Source: Brevibacterium sp. W7.2
Lineage (GTDB): Bacteria > Actinomycetota > Actinomycetes > Actinomycetales > Brevibacteriaceae
Direction: 5' to 3'
NCBI RefSeq assembly: GCF_018137945.1
Contig: NZ_CP073089.1
Coordinates: 1,674,001-1,738,000 of the forward strand
DNA: 64,000 bases
In this document: positions 14,483-23,491 of the stretch, in pieces
Layout of the letters: each line of letters opens with the position of its first letter
How positions within the stretch are numbered: position 1 is the stretch's first letter
Position numbers and translations under genes: made by a program
Notes under the pieces: generated by a model
The model's input: only the letters and a program-made list of their open reading frames with translations
Told to the model about the DNA's origin: nothing
Databases searched by the model: none

Positions 14483-15673
14483 ATGAGTATTCCACCCGTG
14501 CCGAATCATCCTCCGCGCCCCGGGCGCCGGAAACCGGCCGAGGAGACTCCGGATTCGATCACCACGCAGCTCTTCATCGGCCAGGACAAGTCGCCGCAGG
14601 CCGACGGCTCGACGCAGGCGCTCAGCGCCGAGGAGATCGACCGGTTGAAGTCGATGGTCTCCGCCGACGGCGCCGCGGCGACCGAGGTCCTCAGTCTCGA
14701 GGAGCTCCGCGCCATCGCGGCCGCCGAAGGCGGTGACCCGGAGGTCGATGAGCCCGCAGCGGCACCCCGGAAGGTCAACTCCTCGGACCTCGCCGAAGCC
14801 GAGGCAGCGGCGGCACCCCGCCAGTGGAACCCGCAGGGCACCCCGCACTACGGCGGTTCCGAAGGCGTAACGCGACCTGCTGAGGGCTTCGGCGCCGCGG
14901 CGCCCGGCCAGTTCTCCCCGCAGGTGAGCCAGCAGGGGCAACCGCGCGGTGGGACTCCGCGCGGGGGGACTCCGGCACCGGCCGGAGCCGCGTACGCCGC
15001 GGGATACCAGAACGGCGGATACCCGGGACCCGGTGGACCGGCGGGGCCCGGCGGGCCGACCGGACCGGGAGGACCCGGCGGGCCCGGTTCCGCGGGCGGG
15101 CCGGGCGGACCGTACCGGCGCGAACCGGAGACGGCGAAGGTCCCCGCCTGGCTGTGGGTGCTCGCGTCGATCGCCCTCGTGCTCGCGATCGGGATCGTCG
15201 GCTACATCGTCTGGGATTCGATGCAGAGCACGGAGGAGACCGCCTCGGCGCCGGAATCACCCTCCCTCCAGCCCACGCCCGCGCCGACGGAGAGCCAGGG
15301 GTCGGAGACCTCGAGCCCGCCGGCGGCCGTGGAGACGTTCGCGTCGCCGTCGGGCAACATCGAATGCACGATCGACGCCGACCGGGCGCGGTGCGTCATC
15401 GCCTCGTTCGACTACACGCCCCCGGAGAGGCCCGAGGACTGTCAGATGGACAACTGGGGCTCCGTCGTCGTCGCCAACGGCGAGGGCGCGGGCTTCTCGT
15501 GCCGGGAGGCCCCGGCGAGCTCGGGCCCGGCGCGCGTGCTCGGCTACGGTGAGTCGATCTCCGCATCGGGGATGACGTGCACCTCGGCCGAGGACGGCAT
15601 GACGTGCACCGCCGACGACACCGGTGTCGGCTTCACGATGCGACGGGCCTCGGTCGACTTCCTCGGCGATTGA
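14483..15673 (+). CDS. membrane-anchored protein with C-terminal DUF6636-like domain
   Basis: 396 residues. A cytoplasmic, Pro/Gly-rich N-terminal half (a GPGGPGGP tract near residues 180-210) is followed by one membrane helix at about 222-244 (VLASIALVLAIGIVGYIVW). A Ser/Pro/Glu linker and an extracellular domain of about 110 residues come next. In that domain SGNIECTI, RCVI, PEDC, FSCRE, MTCTS and MTCTA show the paired cysteines of actinobacterial DUF6636. Function unknown. The start ATG 14483 is favoured because GAAAAT (14470-14475) ends 7 bases before it, a leaderless layout; an ATG 9 bases earlier lies within that hexamer. Confidence 0.78.
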   Translation: MSIPPVPNHPPRPGRRKPAEETPDSITTQLFIGQDKSPQADGSTQALSAEEIDRLKSMVSADGAAATEVLSLEELRAIAAAEGGDPEVDEPAAAPRKVNSSDLAEAEAAAAPRQWNPQGTPHYGGSEGVTRPAEGFGAAAPGQFSPQVSQQGQPRGGTPRGGTPAPAGAAYAAGYQNGGYPGPGGPAGPGGPTGPGGPGGPGSAGGPGGPYRREPETAKVPAWLWVLASIALVLAIGIVGYIVWDSMQSTEETASAPESPSLQPTPAPTESQGSETSSPPAAVETFASPSGNIECTIDADRARCVIASFDYTPPERPEDCQMDNWGSVVVANGEGAGFSCREAPASSGPARVLGYGESISASGMTCTSAEDGMTCTADDTGVGFTMRRASVDFLGD

Positions 15674-15695
15674 GCGCACCGCCTCGGCGATTGAG
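15661..15695. repeat. 14-bp direct repeat around a stop codon
   Basis: CCTCGGCGATTGAG occurs at 15661-15674, where it contains the stop codon of the DUF6636-type gene, and again at 15682-15695, 21 bp later. The second copy runs into the terminator stem. Confidence 0.75.
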
Positions 15696-15720
15696 ACCAC
15701 CGCCTGCGCGGGGTGGTCTC
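15693..15720 (+). terminator. hairpin terminator after the DUF6636-type gene
   Basis: GAGACCACC (15693-15701) pairs with GGTGGTCTC (15712-15720), a perfect 9-bp stem with a 10-base GC-rich loop, 20 bases after the stop codon. Confidence 0.65.
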
Positions 15721-15802
15721 CGCTGTCTGCGACCGCCGGGTCCCTGTCTTGAGATGTGGACAACGTGTCCGCCTGCGGCTCATCACGGTCTACGGTGGAG
15801 GC

Positions 15803-15847
15803 GTGGCTCACAGGTTCCTCCTCCTTCCGTGCCGCGACGAGTCCTGA
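15803..15847 (+). CDS. leuA leader peptide (attenuation)
   Basis: A 14-codon frame, VAHRFLLLPCRDES, with three consecutive Leu codons (CTC CTC CTT) ends 63 bases before leuA. The GTG start lies exactly 6 bases after a -10-like TACGGT (15791-15796), so the transcript would begin at the start codon. Consecutive Leu codons in a short frame before leuA are the hallmark of ribosome-mediated attenuation: low charged Leu-tRNA stalls the ribosome and lets leuA be expressed. A CGTCGCGGAGG segment (15851-15870) after the frame can pair with parts of CCGCGACGAG inside it. I did not fold the RNA. Confidence 0.65.
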   Translation: MAHRFLLLPCRDES

Positions 15848-15910
15848 TTCGGACAGCGCCCTCGTCGCGGAGGCTCTCATGCTGTAAACCCCGACGACAG
15901 ATGATGAGGA

Positions 15911-17680
15911 ATGATGAACCTGCAGCAGCCGACCCCCATGCCATTCACGAAGTACAAGTCGTTCCAGGATCGGATCGTGCTCGACATGCACGATCGCACC
16001 TGGCCTGACCAGGTCATCCGGAAGGCCCCGCGCTGGCTGAGCACCGACCTGCGCGACGGCAACCAGGCGCTCATCGACCCGATGACCCCCGACCGCAAGC
16101 GGCGGATGTTCGATCTCCTCGTCAAGCTCGGCTTCAAGGAGATCGAGGTGGGCTTCCCCGCCGCCAGCCAGGTCGACTTCGACTTCGTGCGCTCGATCAT
16201 CGAGGACGACGCGATCCCCGACGACGTGCGCATCTCCGTGCTCACGCAGGCCCGTGAGGATCTCATCGAGCGGACCGTCGAGTCCCTCGTCGGGGCGAAG
16301 ATGCCGACCGTCCACCTCTACAACGCGACAGCCCCCGTCTTCCGCAAGGTCGTCTTCGGGTTCGACGGCGACGGCTTCGACCAGACCCGCGACATCGCCC
16401 TGCAGGGCACGCAGGCGGTGATGAAGCACGCCGAGACGCTGCTGTCCGGCTCGGACTTCGGGTACCAGTACTCGCCGGAGATCTTCGTCGACACCGAACC
16501 GGAGTTCGCCCTCGACATCGTCGGCAGCGTCCTCGACATGTGGCAGCCCGGCGCGGGTCGCGAAACCGTCGTCAACCTCCCCGCCACCGTCGAGCGCGGC
16601 ACCCCGAACACGTACGCGGACCAGATCGAATGGTTCTGCCGCAACATGCCCTACCGCGACGAGGTGGCCGTCTCCCTCCACCCGCACAACGACCGCGGCA
16701 CCGGCGTCGCGGCCGCCGAACTCGGCATCATGGCCGGGGCCGACCGGATCGAGGGCTGCCTCTTCGGCAACGGTGAGCGCACCGGCAATCTCGACCTCGT
16801 CACCGTCGCCCTCAACCTCTACACCCAGGGCGTCGACCCCGAACTCGACTTCTCCGACATCGACGAGGTCATCCACACCGTCACCGAGTGCAACCAGATC
16901 GGCGTCCACGAGCGTCACCCCTACGGCGGTGACCTCGTGTTCACCTCGTTTTCCGGGTCGCATCAGGATGCGATCAACAAGGCCTTCGCCGACCGGGAGC
17001 GCAACGCCAAGGCCGACGGCGTGCCCGTCGACCTCATGGAATGGGACATGCCCTACCTGCCCGTCGACCCGAAGGACCTGGGACGCTCGTACGAGGCGAT
17101 CATCCGCGTCAACTCGCAGTCGGGAAAGGGCGGAGTGACGTACCTGCTCAAGAGCGAGTACGGTCTCGATCTGCCGCGCCGCATGCAGGTGGAGTTCTCC
17201 AAGGCCGTCCAGCAGCACACTGAGGCCGGCGGTGAGGTCACCGCCGAGGAGATCCGCCGCATCTTCAACCACGAGTACCTGCCGAGCGACGACCCCGACG
17301 CCACGTGGGGTCGCTTCCAGATCGTGGGCCTGCGCACCGAATCCGGCGCCGTCGACGACACGAGCGCCTCCGAGCGCATCGAGGTCGACCTCATCGTGGA
17401 CGGTCAGGAGCGGACCTACGAAGGCCGCGGCAAGGGCCCGATCGACGCCCTCGTCCGCGTCCTCAACGACAACTTCGACATCGACATGCGTCTCCAGGAC
17501 TACACGGAGCACGCGATCGGCTCGGGCGCGGACACGATGGCCGCCGCCTACGTCGAACTCGCCATCGAGGACCGGGTGCGCTGGGGCGCAGGTCTCCACC
17601 CGAACATCACAAAGGCCTCGCTCAAGGCCGTCATCTCCGCGGTCAACCGCGCCGCGCGCGACGCCGAGTCCGACCGCTGA
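15911..17680 (+). CDS. leuA: 2-isopropylmalate synthase
   Basis: First committed step of leucine synthesis: condenses acetyl-CoA with 2-ketoisovalerate. The 589 residues match the actinobacterial LeuA type, with the catalytic TIM barrel (STDLRDGNQAL near residue 39, metal-ligand motif LHPHND near 257) and a C-terminal regulatory domain from about residue 430 that binds leucine in this family. ATG codons at 15911 and 15914 are both possible; GAGGA just upstream is better spaced for the second. Expression is probably controlled by the leader peptide at 15803. A 15-bp hairpin closes the gene. Confidence 0.96.
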   Translation: MMNLQQPTPMPFTKYKSFQDRIVLDMHDRTWPDQVIRKAPRWLSTDLRDGNQALIDPMTPDRKRRMFDLLVKLGFKEIEVGFPAASQVDFDFVRSIIEDDAIPDDVRISVLTQAREDLIERTVESLVGAKMPTVHLYNATAPVFRKVVFGFDGDGFDQTRDIALQGTQAVMKHAETLLSGSDFGYQYSPEIFVDTEPEFALDIVGSVLDMWQPGAGRETVVNLPATVERGTPNTYADQIEWFCRNMPYRDEVAVSLHPHNDRGTGVAAAELGIMAGADRIEGCLFGNGERTGNLDLVTVALNLYTQGVDPELDFSDIDEVIHTVTECNQIGVHERHPYGGDLVFTSFSGSHQDAINKAFADRERNAKADGVPVDLMEWDMPYLPVDPKDLGRSYEAIIRVNSQSGKGGVTYLLKSEYGLDLPRRMQVEFSKAVQQHTEAGGEVTAEEIRRIFNHEYLPSDDPDATWGRFQIVGLRTESGAVDDTSASERIEVDLIVDGQERTYEGRGKGPIDALVRVLNDNFDIDMRLQDYTEHAIGSGADTMAAAYVELAIEDRVRWGAGLHPNITKASLKAVISAVNRAARDAESDR

Positions 17681-17704
17681 CCCTCTCGCCGATCTGCTGA
17701 CCGT

Positions 17705-17737
17705 CAGCCGGTCGACTGACCGTCAGTCGACCGGCTG
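17705..17737 (+). terminator. leuA terminator hairpin
   Basis: CAGCCGGTCGACTGA (17705-17719) pairs perfectly with TCAGTCGACCGGCTG (17723-17737) around a CCG loop, 24 bases after the leuA stop. CTGACCGTCAG occurs twice here (17697, 17716), continuing the stop-codon context of leuA. Confidence 0.75.
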
Positions 17738-17786
17738 GTCAGGCCGGTCGGTGGGGCGTGGTGGGCTGTGCCCCTCGCATTCGGCC

Positions 17787-17866
17787 GGGCCGCCTCGGGC
17801 ACGGGAGTACGGGCGACACGGGCCGCCTCGGGCACGGGAGTGCGGGCGACACGGGCCGCCTCGGCG
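17787..17866. repeat. 33-bp tandem repeat before recO
   Basis: Two full units starting at 17787 and 17820 differ by one base, and a partial third starts at 17853; each begins GGGCCGCCTCGGGC. It lies in the leuA-recO spacer, ending 20 bases before the recO -10. Confidence 0.88.
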
Positions 17867-17898
17867 CGGTTGACGGTGCGCTCTGCGATAATGGTGCG

Positions 17899-18627
17899 GT
17901 GCACAACTATCGTGATGAGGGCATCGTCCTCTCGGGCCACAAGCTCGGTGAAGCCGACCGCATCGTCACCGTGCTCACCCGCAGCCACGGACTCGTCCGC
18001 GCGGTGGCCAAGGGGGTGCGGCGCACGAAGTCCCGGTTCGGCTCCCGCCTCGAGCCGTTCATGCTCATCGACGTCCAATGCCACGTCGGGCGCAACCTCG
18101 ACATCGTCACCCAGGTCGAGCTCATCGAACCCTTCGCCCGCGGCATCGGCGCGGACTACGATGCCTATTCGGCCGCCTCGGTGATGGCGGAGACGGCGAG
18201 CAGGATCACGGAAGCCGAACCCGTCTCCCGGGCGCAGTTCCTCCTCCTCGTCGCAGCGATCCGCTCCCTGTGCAAGGGCGAGCACCCGCCGCGCCTGGCC
18301 CTCGACGCCTACCTGCTGCGGGCGATGTCGGTGGCCGGGTGGGCCCCGAGCCTCGCCGACTGCGCCCAGTGCGGGGCGCCCGGACCGCACCGGGCGTTCT
18401 CCGCGGCCCTCGGCGGGGCCGTCTGCTCGGGCTGCCGGCCCAGCGGTGCCGCGCTGCCCGACACCGACGCCCTCGACCACCTCGCGGCCCTCCTCACCGG
18501 GGACTGGGCGCACGCCGAGGCCTCAGACCTCCACGACCAGATGGACGGGTCGAAGCTCGTCTCCGACTGGGTGTCGTGGCACCTCGAACGCAACATCCGA
18601 TCCTTGAGAGTCCTGGAGCGCACGTGA
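17899..18627 (+). CDS. recO: DNA repair protein RecO
   Basis: Recombination mediator of the RecFOR pathway that binds single-stranded DNA and helps load RecA. 242 residues: an N-terminal OB fold ([24 protein letters not shown]) then a helical domain with a four-Cys zinc motif (CAQCG and CSGC). The GTG start begins 6 bases after a GATAAT hexamer (17887-17892), with no ribosome site, so it is probably leaderless. The stop overlaps the uppS start (GTGA), so the two are coupled. Confidence 0.94.
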   Translation: MHNYRDEGIVLSGHKLGEADRIVTVLTRSHGLVRAVAKGVRRTKSRFGSRLEPFMLIDVQCHVGRNLDIVTQVELIEPFARGIGADYDAYSAASVMAETASRITEAEPVSRAQFLLLVAAIRSLCKGEHPPRLALDAYLLRAMSVAGWAPSLADCAQCGAPGPHRAFSAALGGAVCSGCRPSGAALPDTDALDHLAALLTGDWAHAEASDLHDQMDGSKLVSDWVSWHLERNIRSLRVLERT

Positions 18628-19412
18628 GCTATCCCGCCCCACCCGCCCATCCGAGCGGGGCGACGCCGCCGCGCCTCGACGAGAAGTTCGTTCCCCGCCA
18701 CGTCGCCGTCGTCATGGACGGCAACGGCCGTTGGGCCAACGAGCGCGGACTGCCGCGGACCGAGGGACACAAGGCCGGCGAGGCGTCCCTCCTCGACGTC
18801 ATCCACGGCGCCATCGAGATCGGCGTCGACTACCTGTCGGCGTACGCGTTCTCGACGGAGAACTGGAAGCGCTCACCCGAGGAGGTGCGCTTCCTCATGG
18901 GCTTCAACCGCGATGTCATCCGCCGGCGCCGGGACGAGCTCAACGCCCTGGGCGTGCGCATCGTGTGGTCGGGGCGGCGGGGGCGTCTGTGGCGCTCGGT
19001 CATCGACGAACTCGAGACCGCCGCCGAGATGACGAAGCACAACACGGGCCTGACCCTCCAGTTCTGCGTGAATTACGGCGGACGCTCGGAGATCGTCGAC
19101 GCCGTCAACGAGATCACCGCCGAGGTGGCCGCCGGCCGGCTCAAGCCCGGCAAGGTGAGCGAGAAGACCCTGCGCGCCCGGCTCTACGCGCCGCAGGTGC
19201 CCGACGTCGACCTCTTCGTCCGGTCGTCGGGGGAGCAGCGGACCTCGAACTTCCTCCTCTGGCAGTCCGCCTACGCCGAGATGGTGTTCCAGGACGTGCT
19301 CTGGCCTGATGTCGACCGGCGCACCCTGTGGACGGCGATCGAGGAGTACGCACGACGCGACCGGCGCTTCGGCGGCGCCATCGACCGCCCAGGAGGGGCC
19401 GCGGGAGCCTGA
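18624..19412 (+). CDS. uppS: isoprenyl transferase (undecaprenyl diphosphate synthase family)
   Basis: cis-Prenyltransferase that builds the polyprenyl diphosphate carrier for peptidoglycan and other envelope polymers. 262 residues with the catalytic MDGNGRWA loop near residue 32, FSTENWKR, and the C-terminal [15 protein letters not shown] motif that binds the homoallylic substrate. The GTG start overlaps the recO stop and has GGAG 5 bases upstream. In actinobacteria members make decaprenyl or other long chains, so the exact product length is open. Confidence 0.95.
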   Translation: MSYPAPPAHPSGATPPRLDEKFVPRHVAVVMDGNGRWANERGLPRTEGHKAGEASLLDVIHGAIEIGVDYLSAYAFSTENWKRSPEEVRFLMGFNRDVIRRRRDELNALGVRIVWSGRRGRLWRSVIDELETAAEMTKHNTGLTLQFCVNYGGRSEIVDAVNEITAEVAAGRLKPGKVSEKTLRARLYAPQVPDVDLFVRSSGEQRTSNFLLWQSAYAEMVFQDVLWPDVDRRTLWTAIEEYARRDRRFGGAIDRPGGAAGA

Positions 19413-19456
19413 GGGCGGGGCGTATCCTGCTTGGAGGGCGTTGTGGGGACTCGAAC

Positions 19457-19855
19457 AGTCGACTCGGGCAGGTGCTCGCTGCCGGCCGACGTTTCGGGCT
19501 CACCCTGGTTTCCACGGCTCTGTTTACGAGCTGAGCCCTCGAAACTCACCTGAGCCGCAACCAATAGTGCGCGGACGGCGTTCGGGCCGAGGTGCTACGA
19601 GGCACCCGGCGCGTCATAGACCAGCGGTTCTGCGTTTTGCGCCAGTTCGAGCCGAGATGGCCAGTTCCTGCATTGGCCATCTCGGATCAGACTGGCGCAA
19701 ACCCGGTCGGGACGGTGCTGGGAGTCGACTCGGGCCGGTGCTCGCTGCCGGCCGGCCGTTCGGGCTCACCCTGGTGTCGAGGGCCCTGTTCACGAACTGA
19801 GCCCCCGAAACTCACCTGTGCTGCAACCGATAGTGCGAGGACGGCGTTCGGGCCG
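19457..19855. repeat. repeat-family locus 1: two 133-bp direct repeats flanking a hairpin
   Basis: Copy A (19457-19589) and copy B (19723-19855) align without gaps at an offset of exactly 266 bp and are clearly homologous (AGTCGACTCGGGC at the start, GGACGGCG and TTCGGGCCG at the end). Read on the minus strand, each contains GGTTGC, GGGCTCAG, CACCAGGGTGAGCC or a close variant, matching the modules at 54.1-54.5 kb. No convincing coding frame fits: the spacer between uppS and the helicase gene holds only these repeats, the hairpin and a terminator. Confidence 0.88.
19636..19701. repeat. two-stem hairpin element (family member 1)
   Basis: Outer arms TTTGCGCCAGT (19636-19646) and ACTGGCGCAAA (19691-19701), 11 bp perfect. 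A symmetric 5/5 internal loop follows. Inner arms CCGAGATGGCCA (19652-19663) and TGGCCATCTCGG (19674-19685) are 12 bp perfect, with a 10-base loop. The same architecture recurs at 54145-54209 and 54402-54466. Confidence 0.88.
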
Positions 19856-19928
19856 GAGCGTCGGACGGACGGCGGTTGGGCCGGAATGTCGAACGGACGG
19901 TCGACGAGGCAATCGCCTCCAGAATGCC

Positions 19929-19964
19929 CGAAGGGCCCGCAGCACAGTTGCTGCGGGCCCTTCG
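19929..19964. terminator. terminator of the DEAD-box helicase gene
   Basis: Perfect 16-bp stem, CGAAGGGCCCGCAGCA (19929-19944) with TGCTGCGGGCCCTTCG (19949-19964), loop CAGT. It lies 10 bases beyond the stop of the minus-strand helicase gene and can also act on the plus strand. Confidence 0.85.
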
Positions 19965-19974
19965 AGGTCGAATC

Positions 19975-21768
19975 TCAGTAGCGGTCGCGCGAACGATCGC
20001 GGTCACGCCCGCCGAACTTCTTGCCGCCGCCACGACGGTCGCCGCGGAAGTTGCGGTTGTCGCCGGGCTGCTTGTCGAAGTTGCGCTTCTTGAACGGGCG
20101 GCCCGGACGACCCGAATCGGGACGGATGTCGATCGGCCGACCCTGGATCTCGGTGTGCGCGAGCTTCTTGAGCACGCCCGGATCGAGATCCTGCGGCAGG
20201 TCGACGAGCGTGTGGTTCGACCGGATGTCGATGTGGCCGATCTGCTTCGAGGTGATGCCGCCCTCGTTCGCGATCGCACCGACGATCGACCCCGGCTGCA
20301 CGCGCTCGTTGCGCCCGACTGCGAGACGGTAGGTGACCATGCCCTCGCGGCTGCGCGCCCCGCGCTCCCGGCCGGGCTTGCCGTCGCGATCGCGGTCACG
20401 GCCCTGCTTGCCGCGGGTGGGCTCGGGCATCGGCTCGGCCTTGAGCGAGTTCGACTCGAGGAGGAGCGCGGCCAGCGCGGCCGCGATGTCCGTGGCCGGC
20501 ACGTTGCGGCTGAGCTCGTACTGCTCGATGACGGTCGCGAGCTCGCTGAGCTCGGTCGTCGCCAGGGCGTCGTCGATGCGCTTGGTGAACTTCTCGACGC
20601 GCGTGTTCGTCAGCTCCTCGACGCTTGGCAGCGTCAGCGGTTCGACCTTCTGCTTCGTCGCGCGCTCGATCGAACCGAGCAGACGCTGCTCACGCGGGGT
20701 GATGAAGAGGATCGCCTCGCCGGAGCGGCCGGCACGACCGGTGCGGCCGATGCGGTGGACGTAGGACTCCGTGTCGTGCGGGATGTCGTAGTTGACGACG
20801 AGCGAGATGCGCTCGACGTCGAGACCGCGCGCGGCGACGTCGGTGGCGACGAGGATGTCGATCTTGCCCTCGCGCAGCATCTCGACGGTGCGCTCACGCG
20901 CCTGTTGCGGGATGTCGCCGTTGATCGCCGAGGCCTTGAACCCGCGGGCCCGCAGCTTCTCCGCGAGCTCCTCGGTGGCCTGCTTCGTGCGCACGAACAT
21001 GATGATGCCGTCGTACTCCTCGACCTCGAGGATCCGGGTGAGGGCGTCGAGCTTGTGGGAGTGCTGGACCATGAGGTAGCGCTGGCGGATGTTCGACCCG
21101 GTCTGCGACTTCGCCGCGACCCTGACTTCTTCGGGATCGTTGAGGTACTTGCCGGTGAGGCGGTGGATCGAGGTCGGCATCGTCGCGGAGAAGAGGGCGA
21201 CCTGGCGGGAGTCGCCGGTGGCGTTGAAGATCTCCTCGATGTCCTCGGCGAAGCCCATCTTGAGCATCTCATCGGCCTCGTCGAGCACGAGGTGCTGGAG
21301 GTTCTGGAGCTTGAGGGAACCCCGCTTGAGGTGGTCGATGACGCGCCCGGGCGTGCCGACGACGACCTGCGCACCGCGCTTGAGCCCGGCCAGCTGGGGG
21401 CCGTAGGACTGCCCGCCGTAGATCGGGAGCACGGAGAAGTCGTCGAGGTTCGTCGCATACGAGGTGAACGCCTCGGCGACCTGGAGCGCGAGCTCACGGG
21501 TGGGGGTGAGCACGAGGGCGAACGGGCCGTCCTCGGCGCGCCCCGCCTCGGCGAGGTGGGAGAGGACCGGCAGCGCGAACGCCGCGGTCTTGCCCGTTCC
21601 GGTCTGGGCGAGGCCGATGACGTCGCGGCCGTCGACGAGGGCGGGGATGGTCGCGGCCTGGATGGGGGAGGGGGACTCGTAGCCGAGCGCATCGACGGCG
21701 CGCAGCACCTCCGGGTGGAGGCCGAGTTCGGAGAAGGTCGGGGTGGATTCGGCGGACTGTTCGGACAT
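19975..21768 (-). CDS. deaD: DEAD-box ATP-dependent RNA helicase (DeaD/CsdA type)
   Basis: Unwinds RNA during ribosome assembly and mRNA decay, especially in the cold. 597 residues: Q-motif (GYESPSPIQAATIP, about 29-42), Walker A AQTGTGK (54-60), DEAD box (VLDEADEM), SAT motif, HRIGRTGRAGR, then a DbpA-like RNA-binding fold (VGRNERVQPGSIVGAIANEGG), and an Arg/Gly/Asp-rich tail. It separates uppS from glyS, which are often closer in actinobacteria. The ribosome site is weak (GTGAGAC), and the transcript probably has a long leader (see 21769-21952). Confidence 0.95.
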   Translation of the reverse strand: MSEQSAESTPTFSELGLHPEVLRAVDALGYESPSPIQAATIPALVDGRDVIGLAQTGTGKTAAFALPVLSHLAEAGRAEDGPFALVLTPTRELALQVAEAFTSYATNLDDFSVLPIYGGQSYGPQLAGLKRGAQVVVGTPGRVIDHLKRGSLKLQNLQHLVLDEADEMLKMGFAEDIEEIFNATGDSRQVALFSATMPTSIHRLTGKYLNDPEEVRVAAKSQTGSNIRQRYLMVQHSHKLDALTRILEVEEYDGIIMFVRTKQATEELAEKLRARGFKASAINGDIPQQARERTVEMLREGKIDILVATDVAARGLDVERISLVVNYDIPHDTESYVHRIGRTGRAGRSGEAILFITPREQRLLGSIERATKQKVEPLTLPSVEELTNTRVEKFTKRIDDALATTELSELATVIEQYELSRNVPATDIAAALAALLLESNSLKAEPMPEPTRGKQGRDRDRDGKPGRERGARSREGMVTYRLAVGRNERVQPGSIVGAIANEGGITSKQIGHIDIRSNHTLVDLPQDLDPGVLKKLAHTEIQGRPIDIRPDSGRPGRPFKKRNFDKQPGDNRNFRGDRRGGGKKFGGRDRDRSRDRY

Positions 21769-21952
21769 GAGGTCTCACTCTCACTTGCGGCACACACTTG
21801 ATCGCAGATGACTGAAGTGGCGATCTACCCTGCGGCCGCTTGTGCGATCATGTCTGGCAATCCGGGCCGGAACCGTACGCGTCATTCTCCAGGGCTTGTG
21901 CCGATGCACAGCCGTCGGTACGGAAGATAGGTTTGGGTGTGCCCCCAGTCTA
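21769..21952 (-). promoter_or_regulatory. probable promoter and long 5' leader of deaD
   Basis: On the minus strand a -10-like TAGACT sits at 21952-21947, giving a leader of about 170 bases. Within it TGATCGCA (21799-21806) and TGCGATCA (21843-21850) can pair. Long structured leaders are typical of cold-induced helicase and cold-shock mRNAs. The -35 is not clear. The rest of this 343-bp divergent spacer carries the glyS promoter (TAGGCT, 22046-22051) and no gene. Confidence 0.4.
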
Positions 21953-22111
21953 CCTTGCCGTCCCGCGCCGAGGCGGTCCCCAGTGGGCAGAGAAAGTGTG
22001 AGTTCCATCGCCAGCGGCCTGTGTCCGCGGCGGGGCGCGAACCGATAGGCTGGGGAGTCGTGCGCCACGGCAGCCGGCCGTCGGCGGCAAGGAGACCAAG
22101 GAGAGTCAATC

Positions 22112-23491
22112 GTGGCACAGTCCAAGCTGGATGCCGTCATCGCCCTCGCCAAGCGCCGGGGCTTCGTCTTCCAAGCCGGAGAGATCTACGGCGGTACCCG
22201 GTCGTCATGGGACTACGGTCCGCTCGGTGTCGAACTCAAGGACAACATCAAGTCGCAGTGGTGGCAGACCTTCGTCCGCGGACGTGAGGACGTCGTCGGC
22301 CTCGACTCCTCGATCATCCTGCCCAAGCGCGTGTGGGAGGCCTCGGGCCACGTCGAGACCTTCGTCGACCCCCTCGTCGAATGCCTCCACTGCCACCACC
22401 GGCACCGGGAGGACCACCTCGTCGAGGCCTACGAGGCCAAACACGGCAAGGCACCGGCCAACGGCATGGCCGACATCGTCTGCCCCGACTGCGGCACCCG
22501 CGGTCAGTGGACCGAGCCGCAGCAGTTCTCCGGGCTCGTCAAGACCTACCTCGGTCCCGTCGAGTCCGAGGCGGGCCTCCACTACCTGCGCCCGGAGACC
22601 GCGCAGGGCATCTTCGTCAACTTCAACAACGTCGTCACCGCTGCCCGGAAGAAGCCGCCGTTCGGCATCGGCCAGATCGGCAAGTCCTTCCGCAACGAGA
22701 TCACGCCCGGCAACTTCATCTTCCGCACCCGCGAGTTCGAGCAGATGGAACTCGAGTACTTCGTCCACCCCGACGAGGCCGACTCGTTCTTCTCCACCTG
22801 GGTCGAGGACTGCTGGAACTGGTTCATCGGGCTCGGCATCGACGAGGCGAACATGCGCCGGTTCGACGTCCCCGAGGACGAGCGCGCCCACTACTCGGCG
22901 GGCACGATCGACATCGAGTACCGCTTCGGCTTCCAGGGGTCGGAATGGGGCGAGCTCATGGGCGTGGCCAACCGCACCGACTACGACCTCGGCACCCATT
23001 CCGAGGCCTCGGGCGCGAAGCTGCAGTACTTCGATCAGGCCAGCGGGGAGCGCTACACCCCGTACGTCATCGAACCCGCGTTCGGTCTCACCCGGTCGAT
23101 GATGGCGTTCCTCGTCGACGCCTACACCGAGGACGAGGCGCCGAACACGAAGGGCGGCACGGACACCCGCATCGTCCTCCGCCTCGACCCGCGCCTGGCC
23201 CCGGTCAAGGCGGCGGTGCTGCCGCTGAGCCGCAACGAGAAGCTCACCCCGCAGGCCAAGGAGCTCGCCGCACAGCTGCGCAAGCGCTGGAACATCGACT
23301 TCGACGACGCCGGGGCCATCGGCCGCCGCTACCGTCGCCAGGACGAGATCGGCACGCCCCTGTGCATCACGTACGACTTCGACTCCCTCGACGACGGCGC
23401 GGTGACGATCCGCAAACGCGACGACATGAGCCAGGAGCGCGTGAGCCTCGACCAGGTCGAGGCCTACCTCGCTGAGCACCTCGGCGTCTGA
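22112..23491 (+). CDS. glyS: glycyl-tRNA synthetase, single-chain class II type
   Basis: Charges tRNA-Gly. 459 residues: an N-terminal [21 protein letters not shown] segment, a zinc-like CLHC...CPDC pair (about residues 92-128), class II motif 2 [19 protein letters not shown], motif 3 [12 protein letters not shown], and a C-terminal anticodon-binding domain. It is the alpha2 (archaeal/eukaryotic-like) form used by actinobacteria. GTG start with AAGGAGA 7 bases upstream. Transcription probably starts near 22058 from TAGGCT at 22046, giving a leader of about 50 bases. Confidence 0.96.
   Translation: MAQSKLDAVIALAKRRGFVFQAGEIYGGTRSSWDYGPLGVELKDNIKSQWWQTFVRGREDVVGLDSSIILPKRVWEASGHVETFVDPLVECLHCHHRHREDHLVEAYEAKHGKAPANGMADIVCPDCGTRGQWTEPQQFSGLVKTYLGPVESEAGLHYLRPETAQGIFVNFNNVVTAARKKPPFGIGQIGKSFRNEITPGNFIFRTREFEQMELEYFVHPDEADSFFSTWVEDCWNWFIGLGIDEANMRRFDVPEDERAHYSAGTIDIEYRFGFQGSEWGELMGVANRTDYDLGTHSEASGAKLQYFDQASGERYTPYVIEPAFGLTRSMMAFLVDAYTEDEAPNTKGGTDTRIVLRLDPRLAPVKAAVLPLSRNEKLTPQAKELAAQLRKRWNIDFDDAGAIGRRYRRQDEIGTPLCITYDFDSLDDGAVTIRKRDDMSQERVSLDQVEAYLAEHLGV

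Noticed and set aside
15257-17599. 780-codon minus-strand frame opposite leuA
   Set aside because: It crosses two genes and a terminator, has no family motif, and is explained by codon bias of leuA on the plus strand.
19437-19475. tRNA-like segment (GGGGACTCGAACAGTC) in the uppS-deaD spacer
   Set aside because: The T-arm-like string does not form a 5-bp T stem and no acceptor, D or anticodon arms fit; the region is part of the 133-bp repeat.
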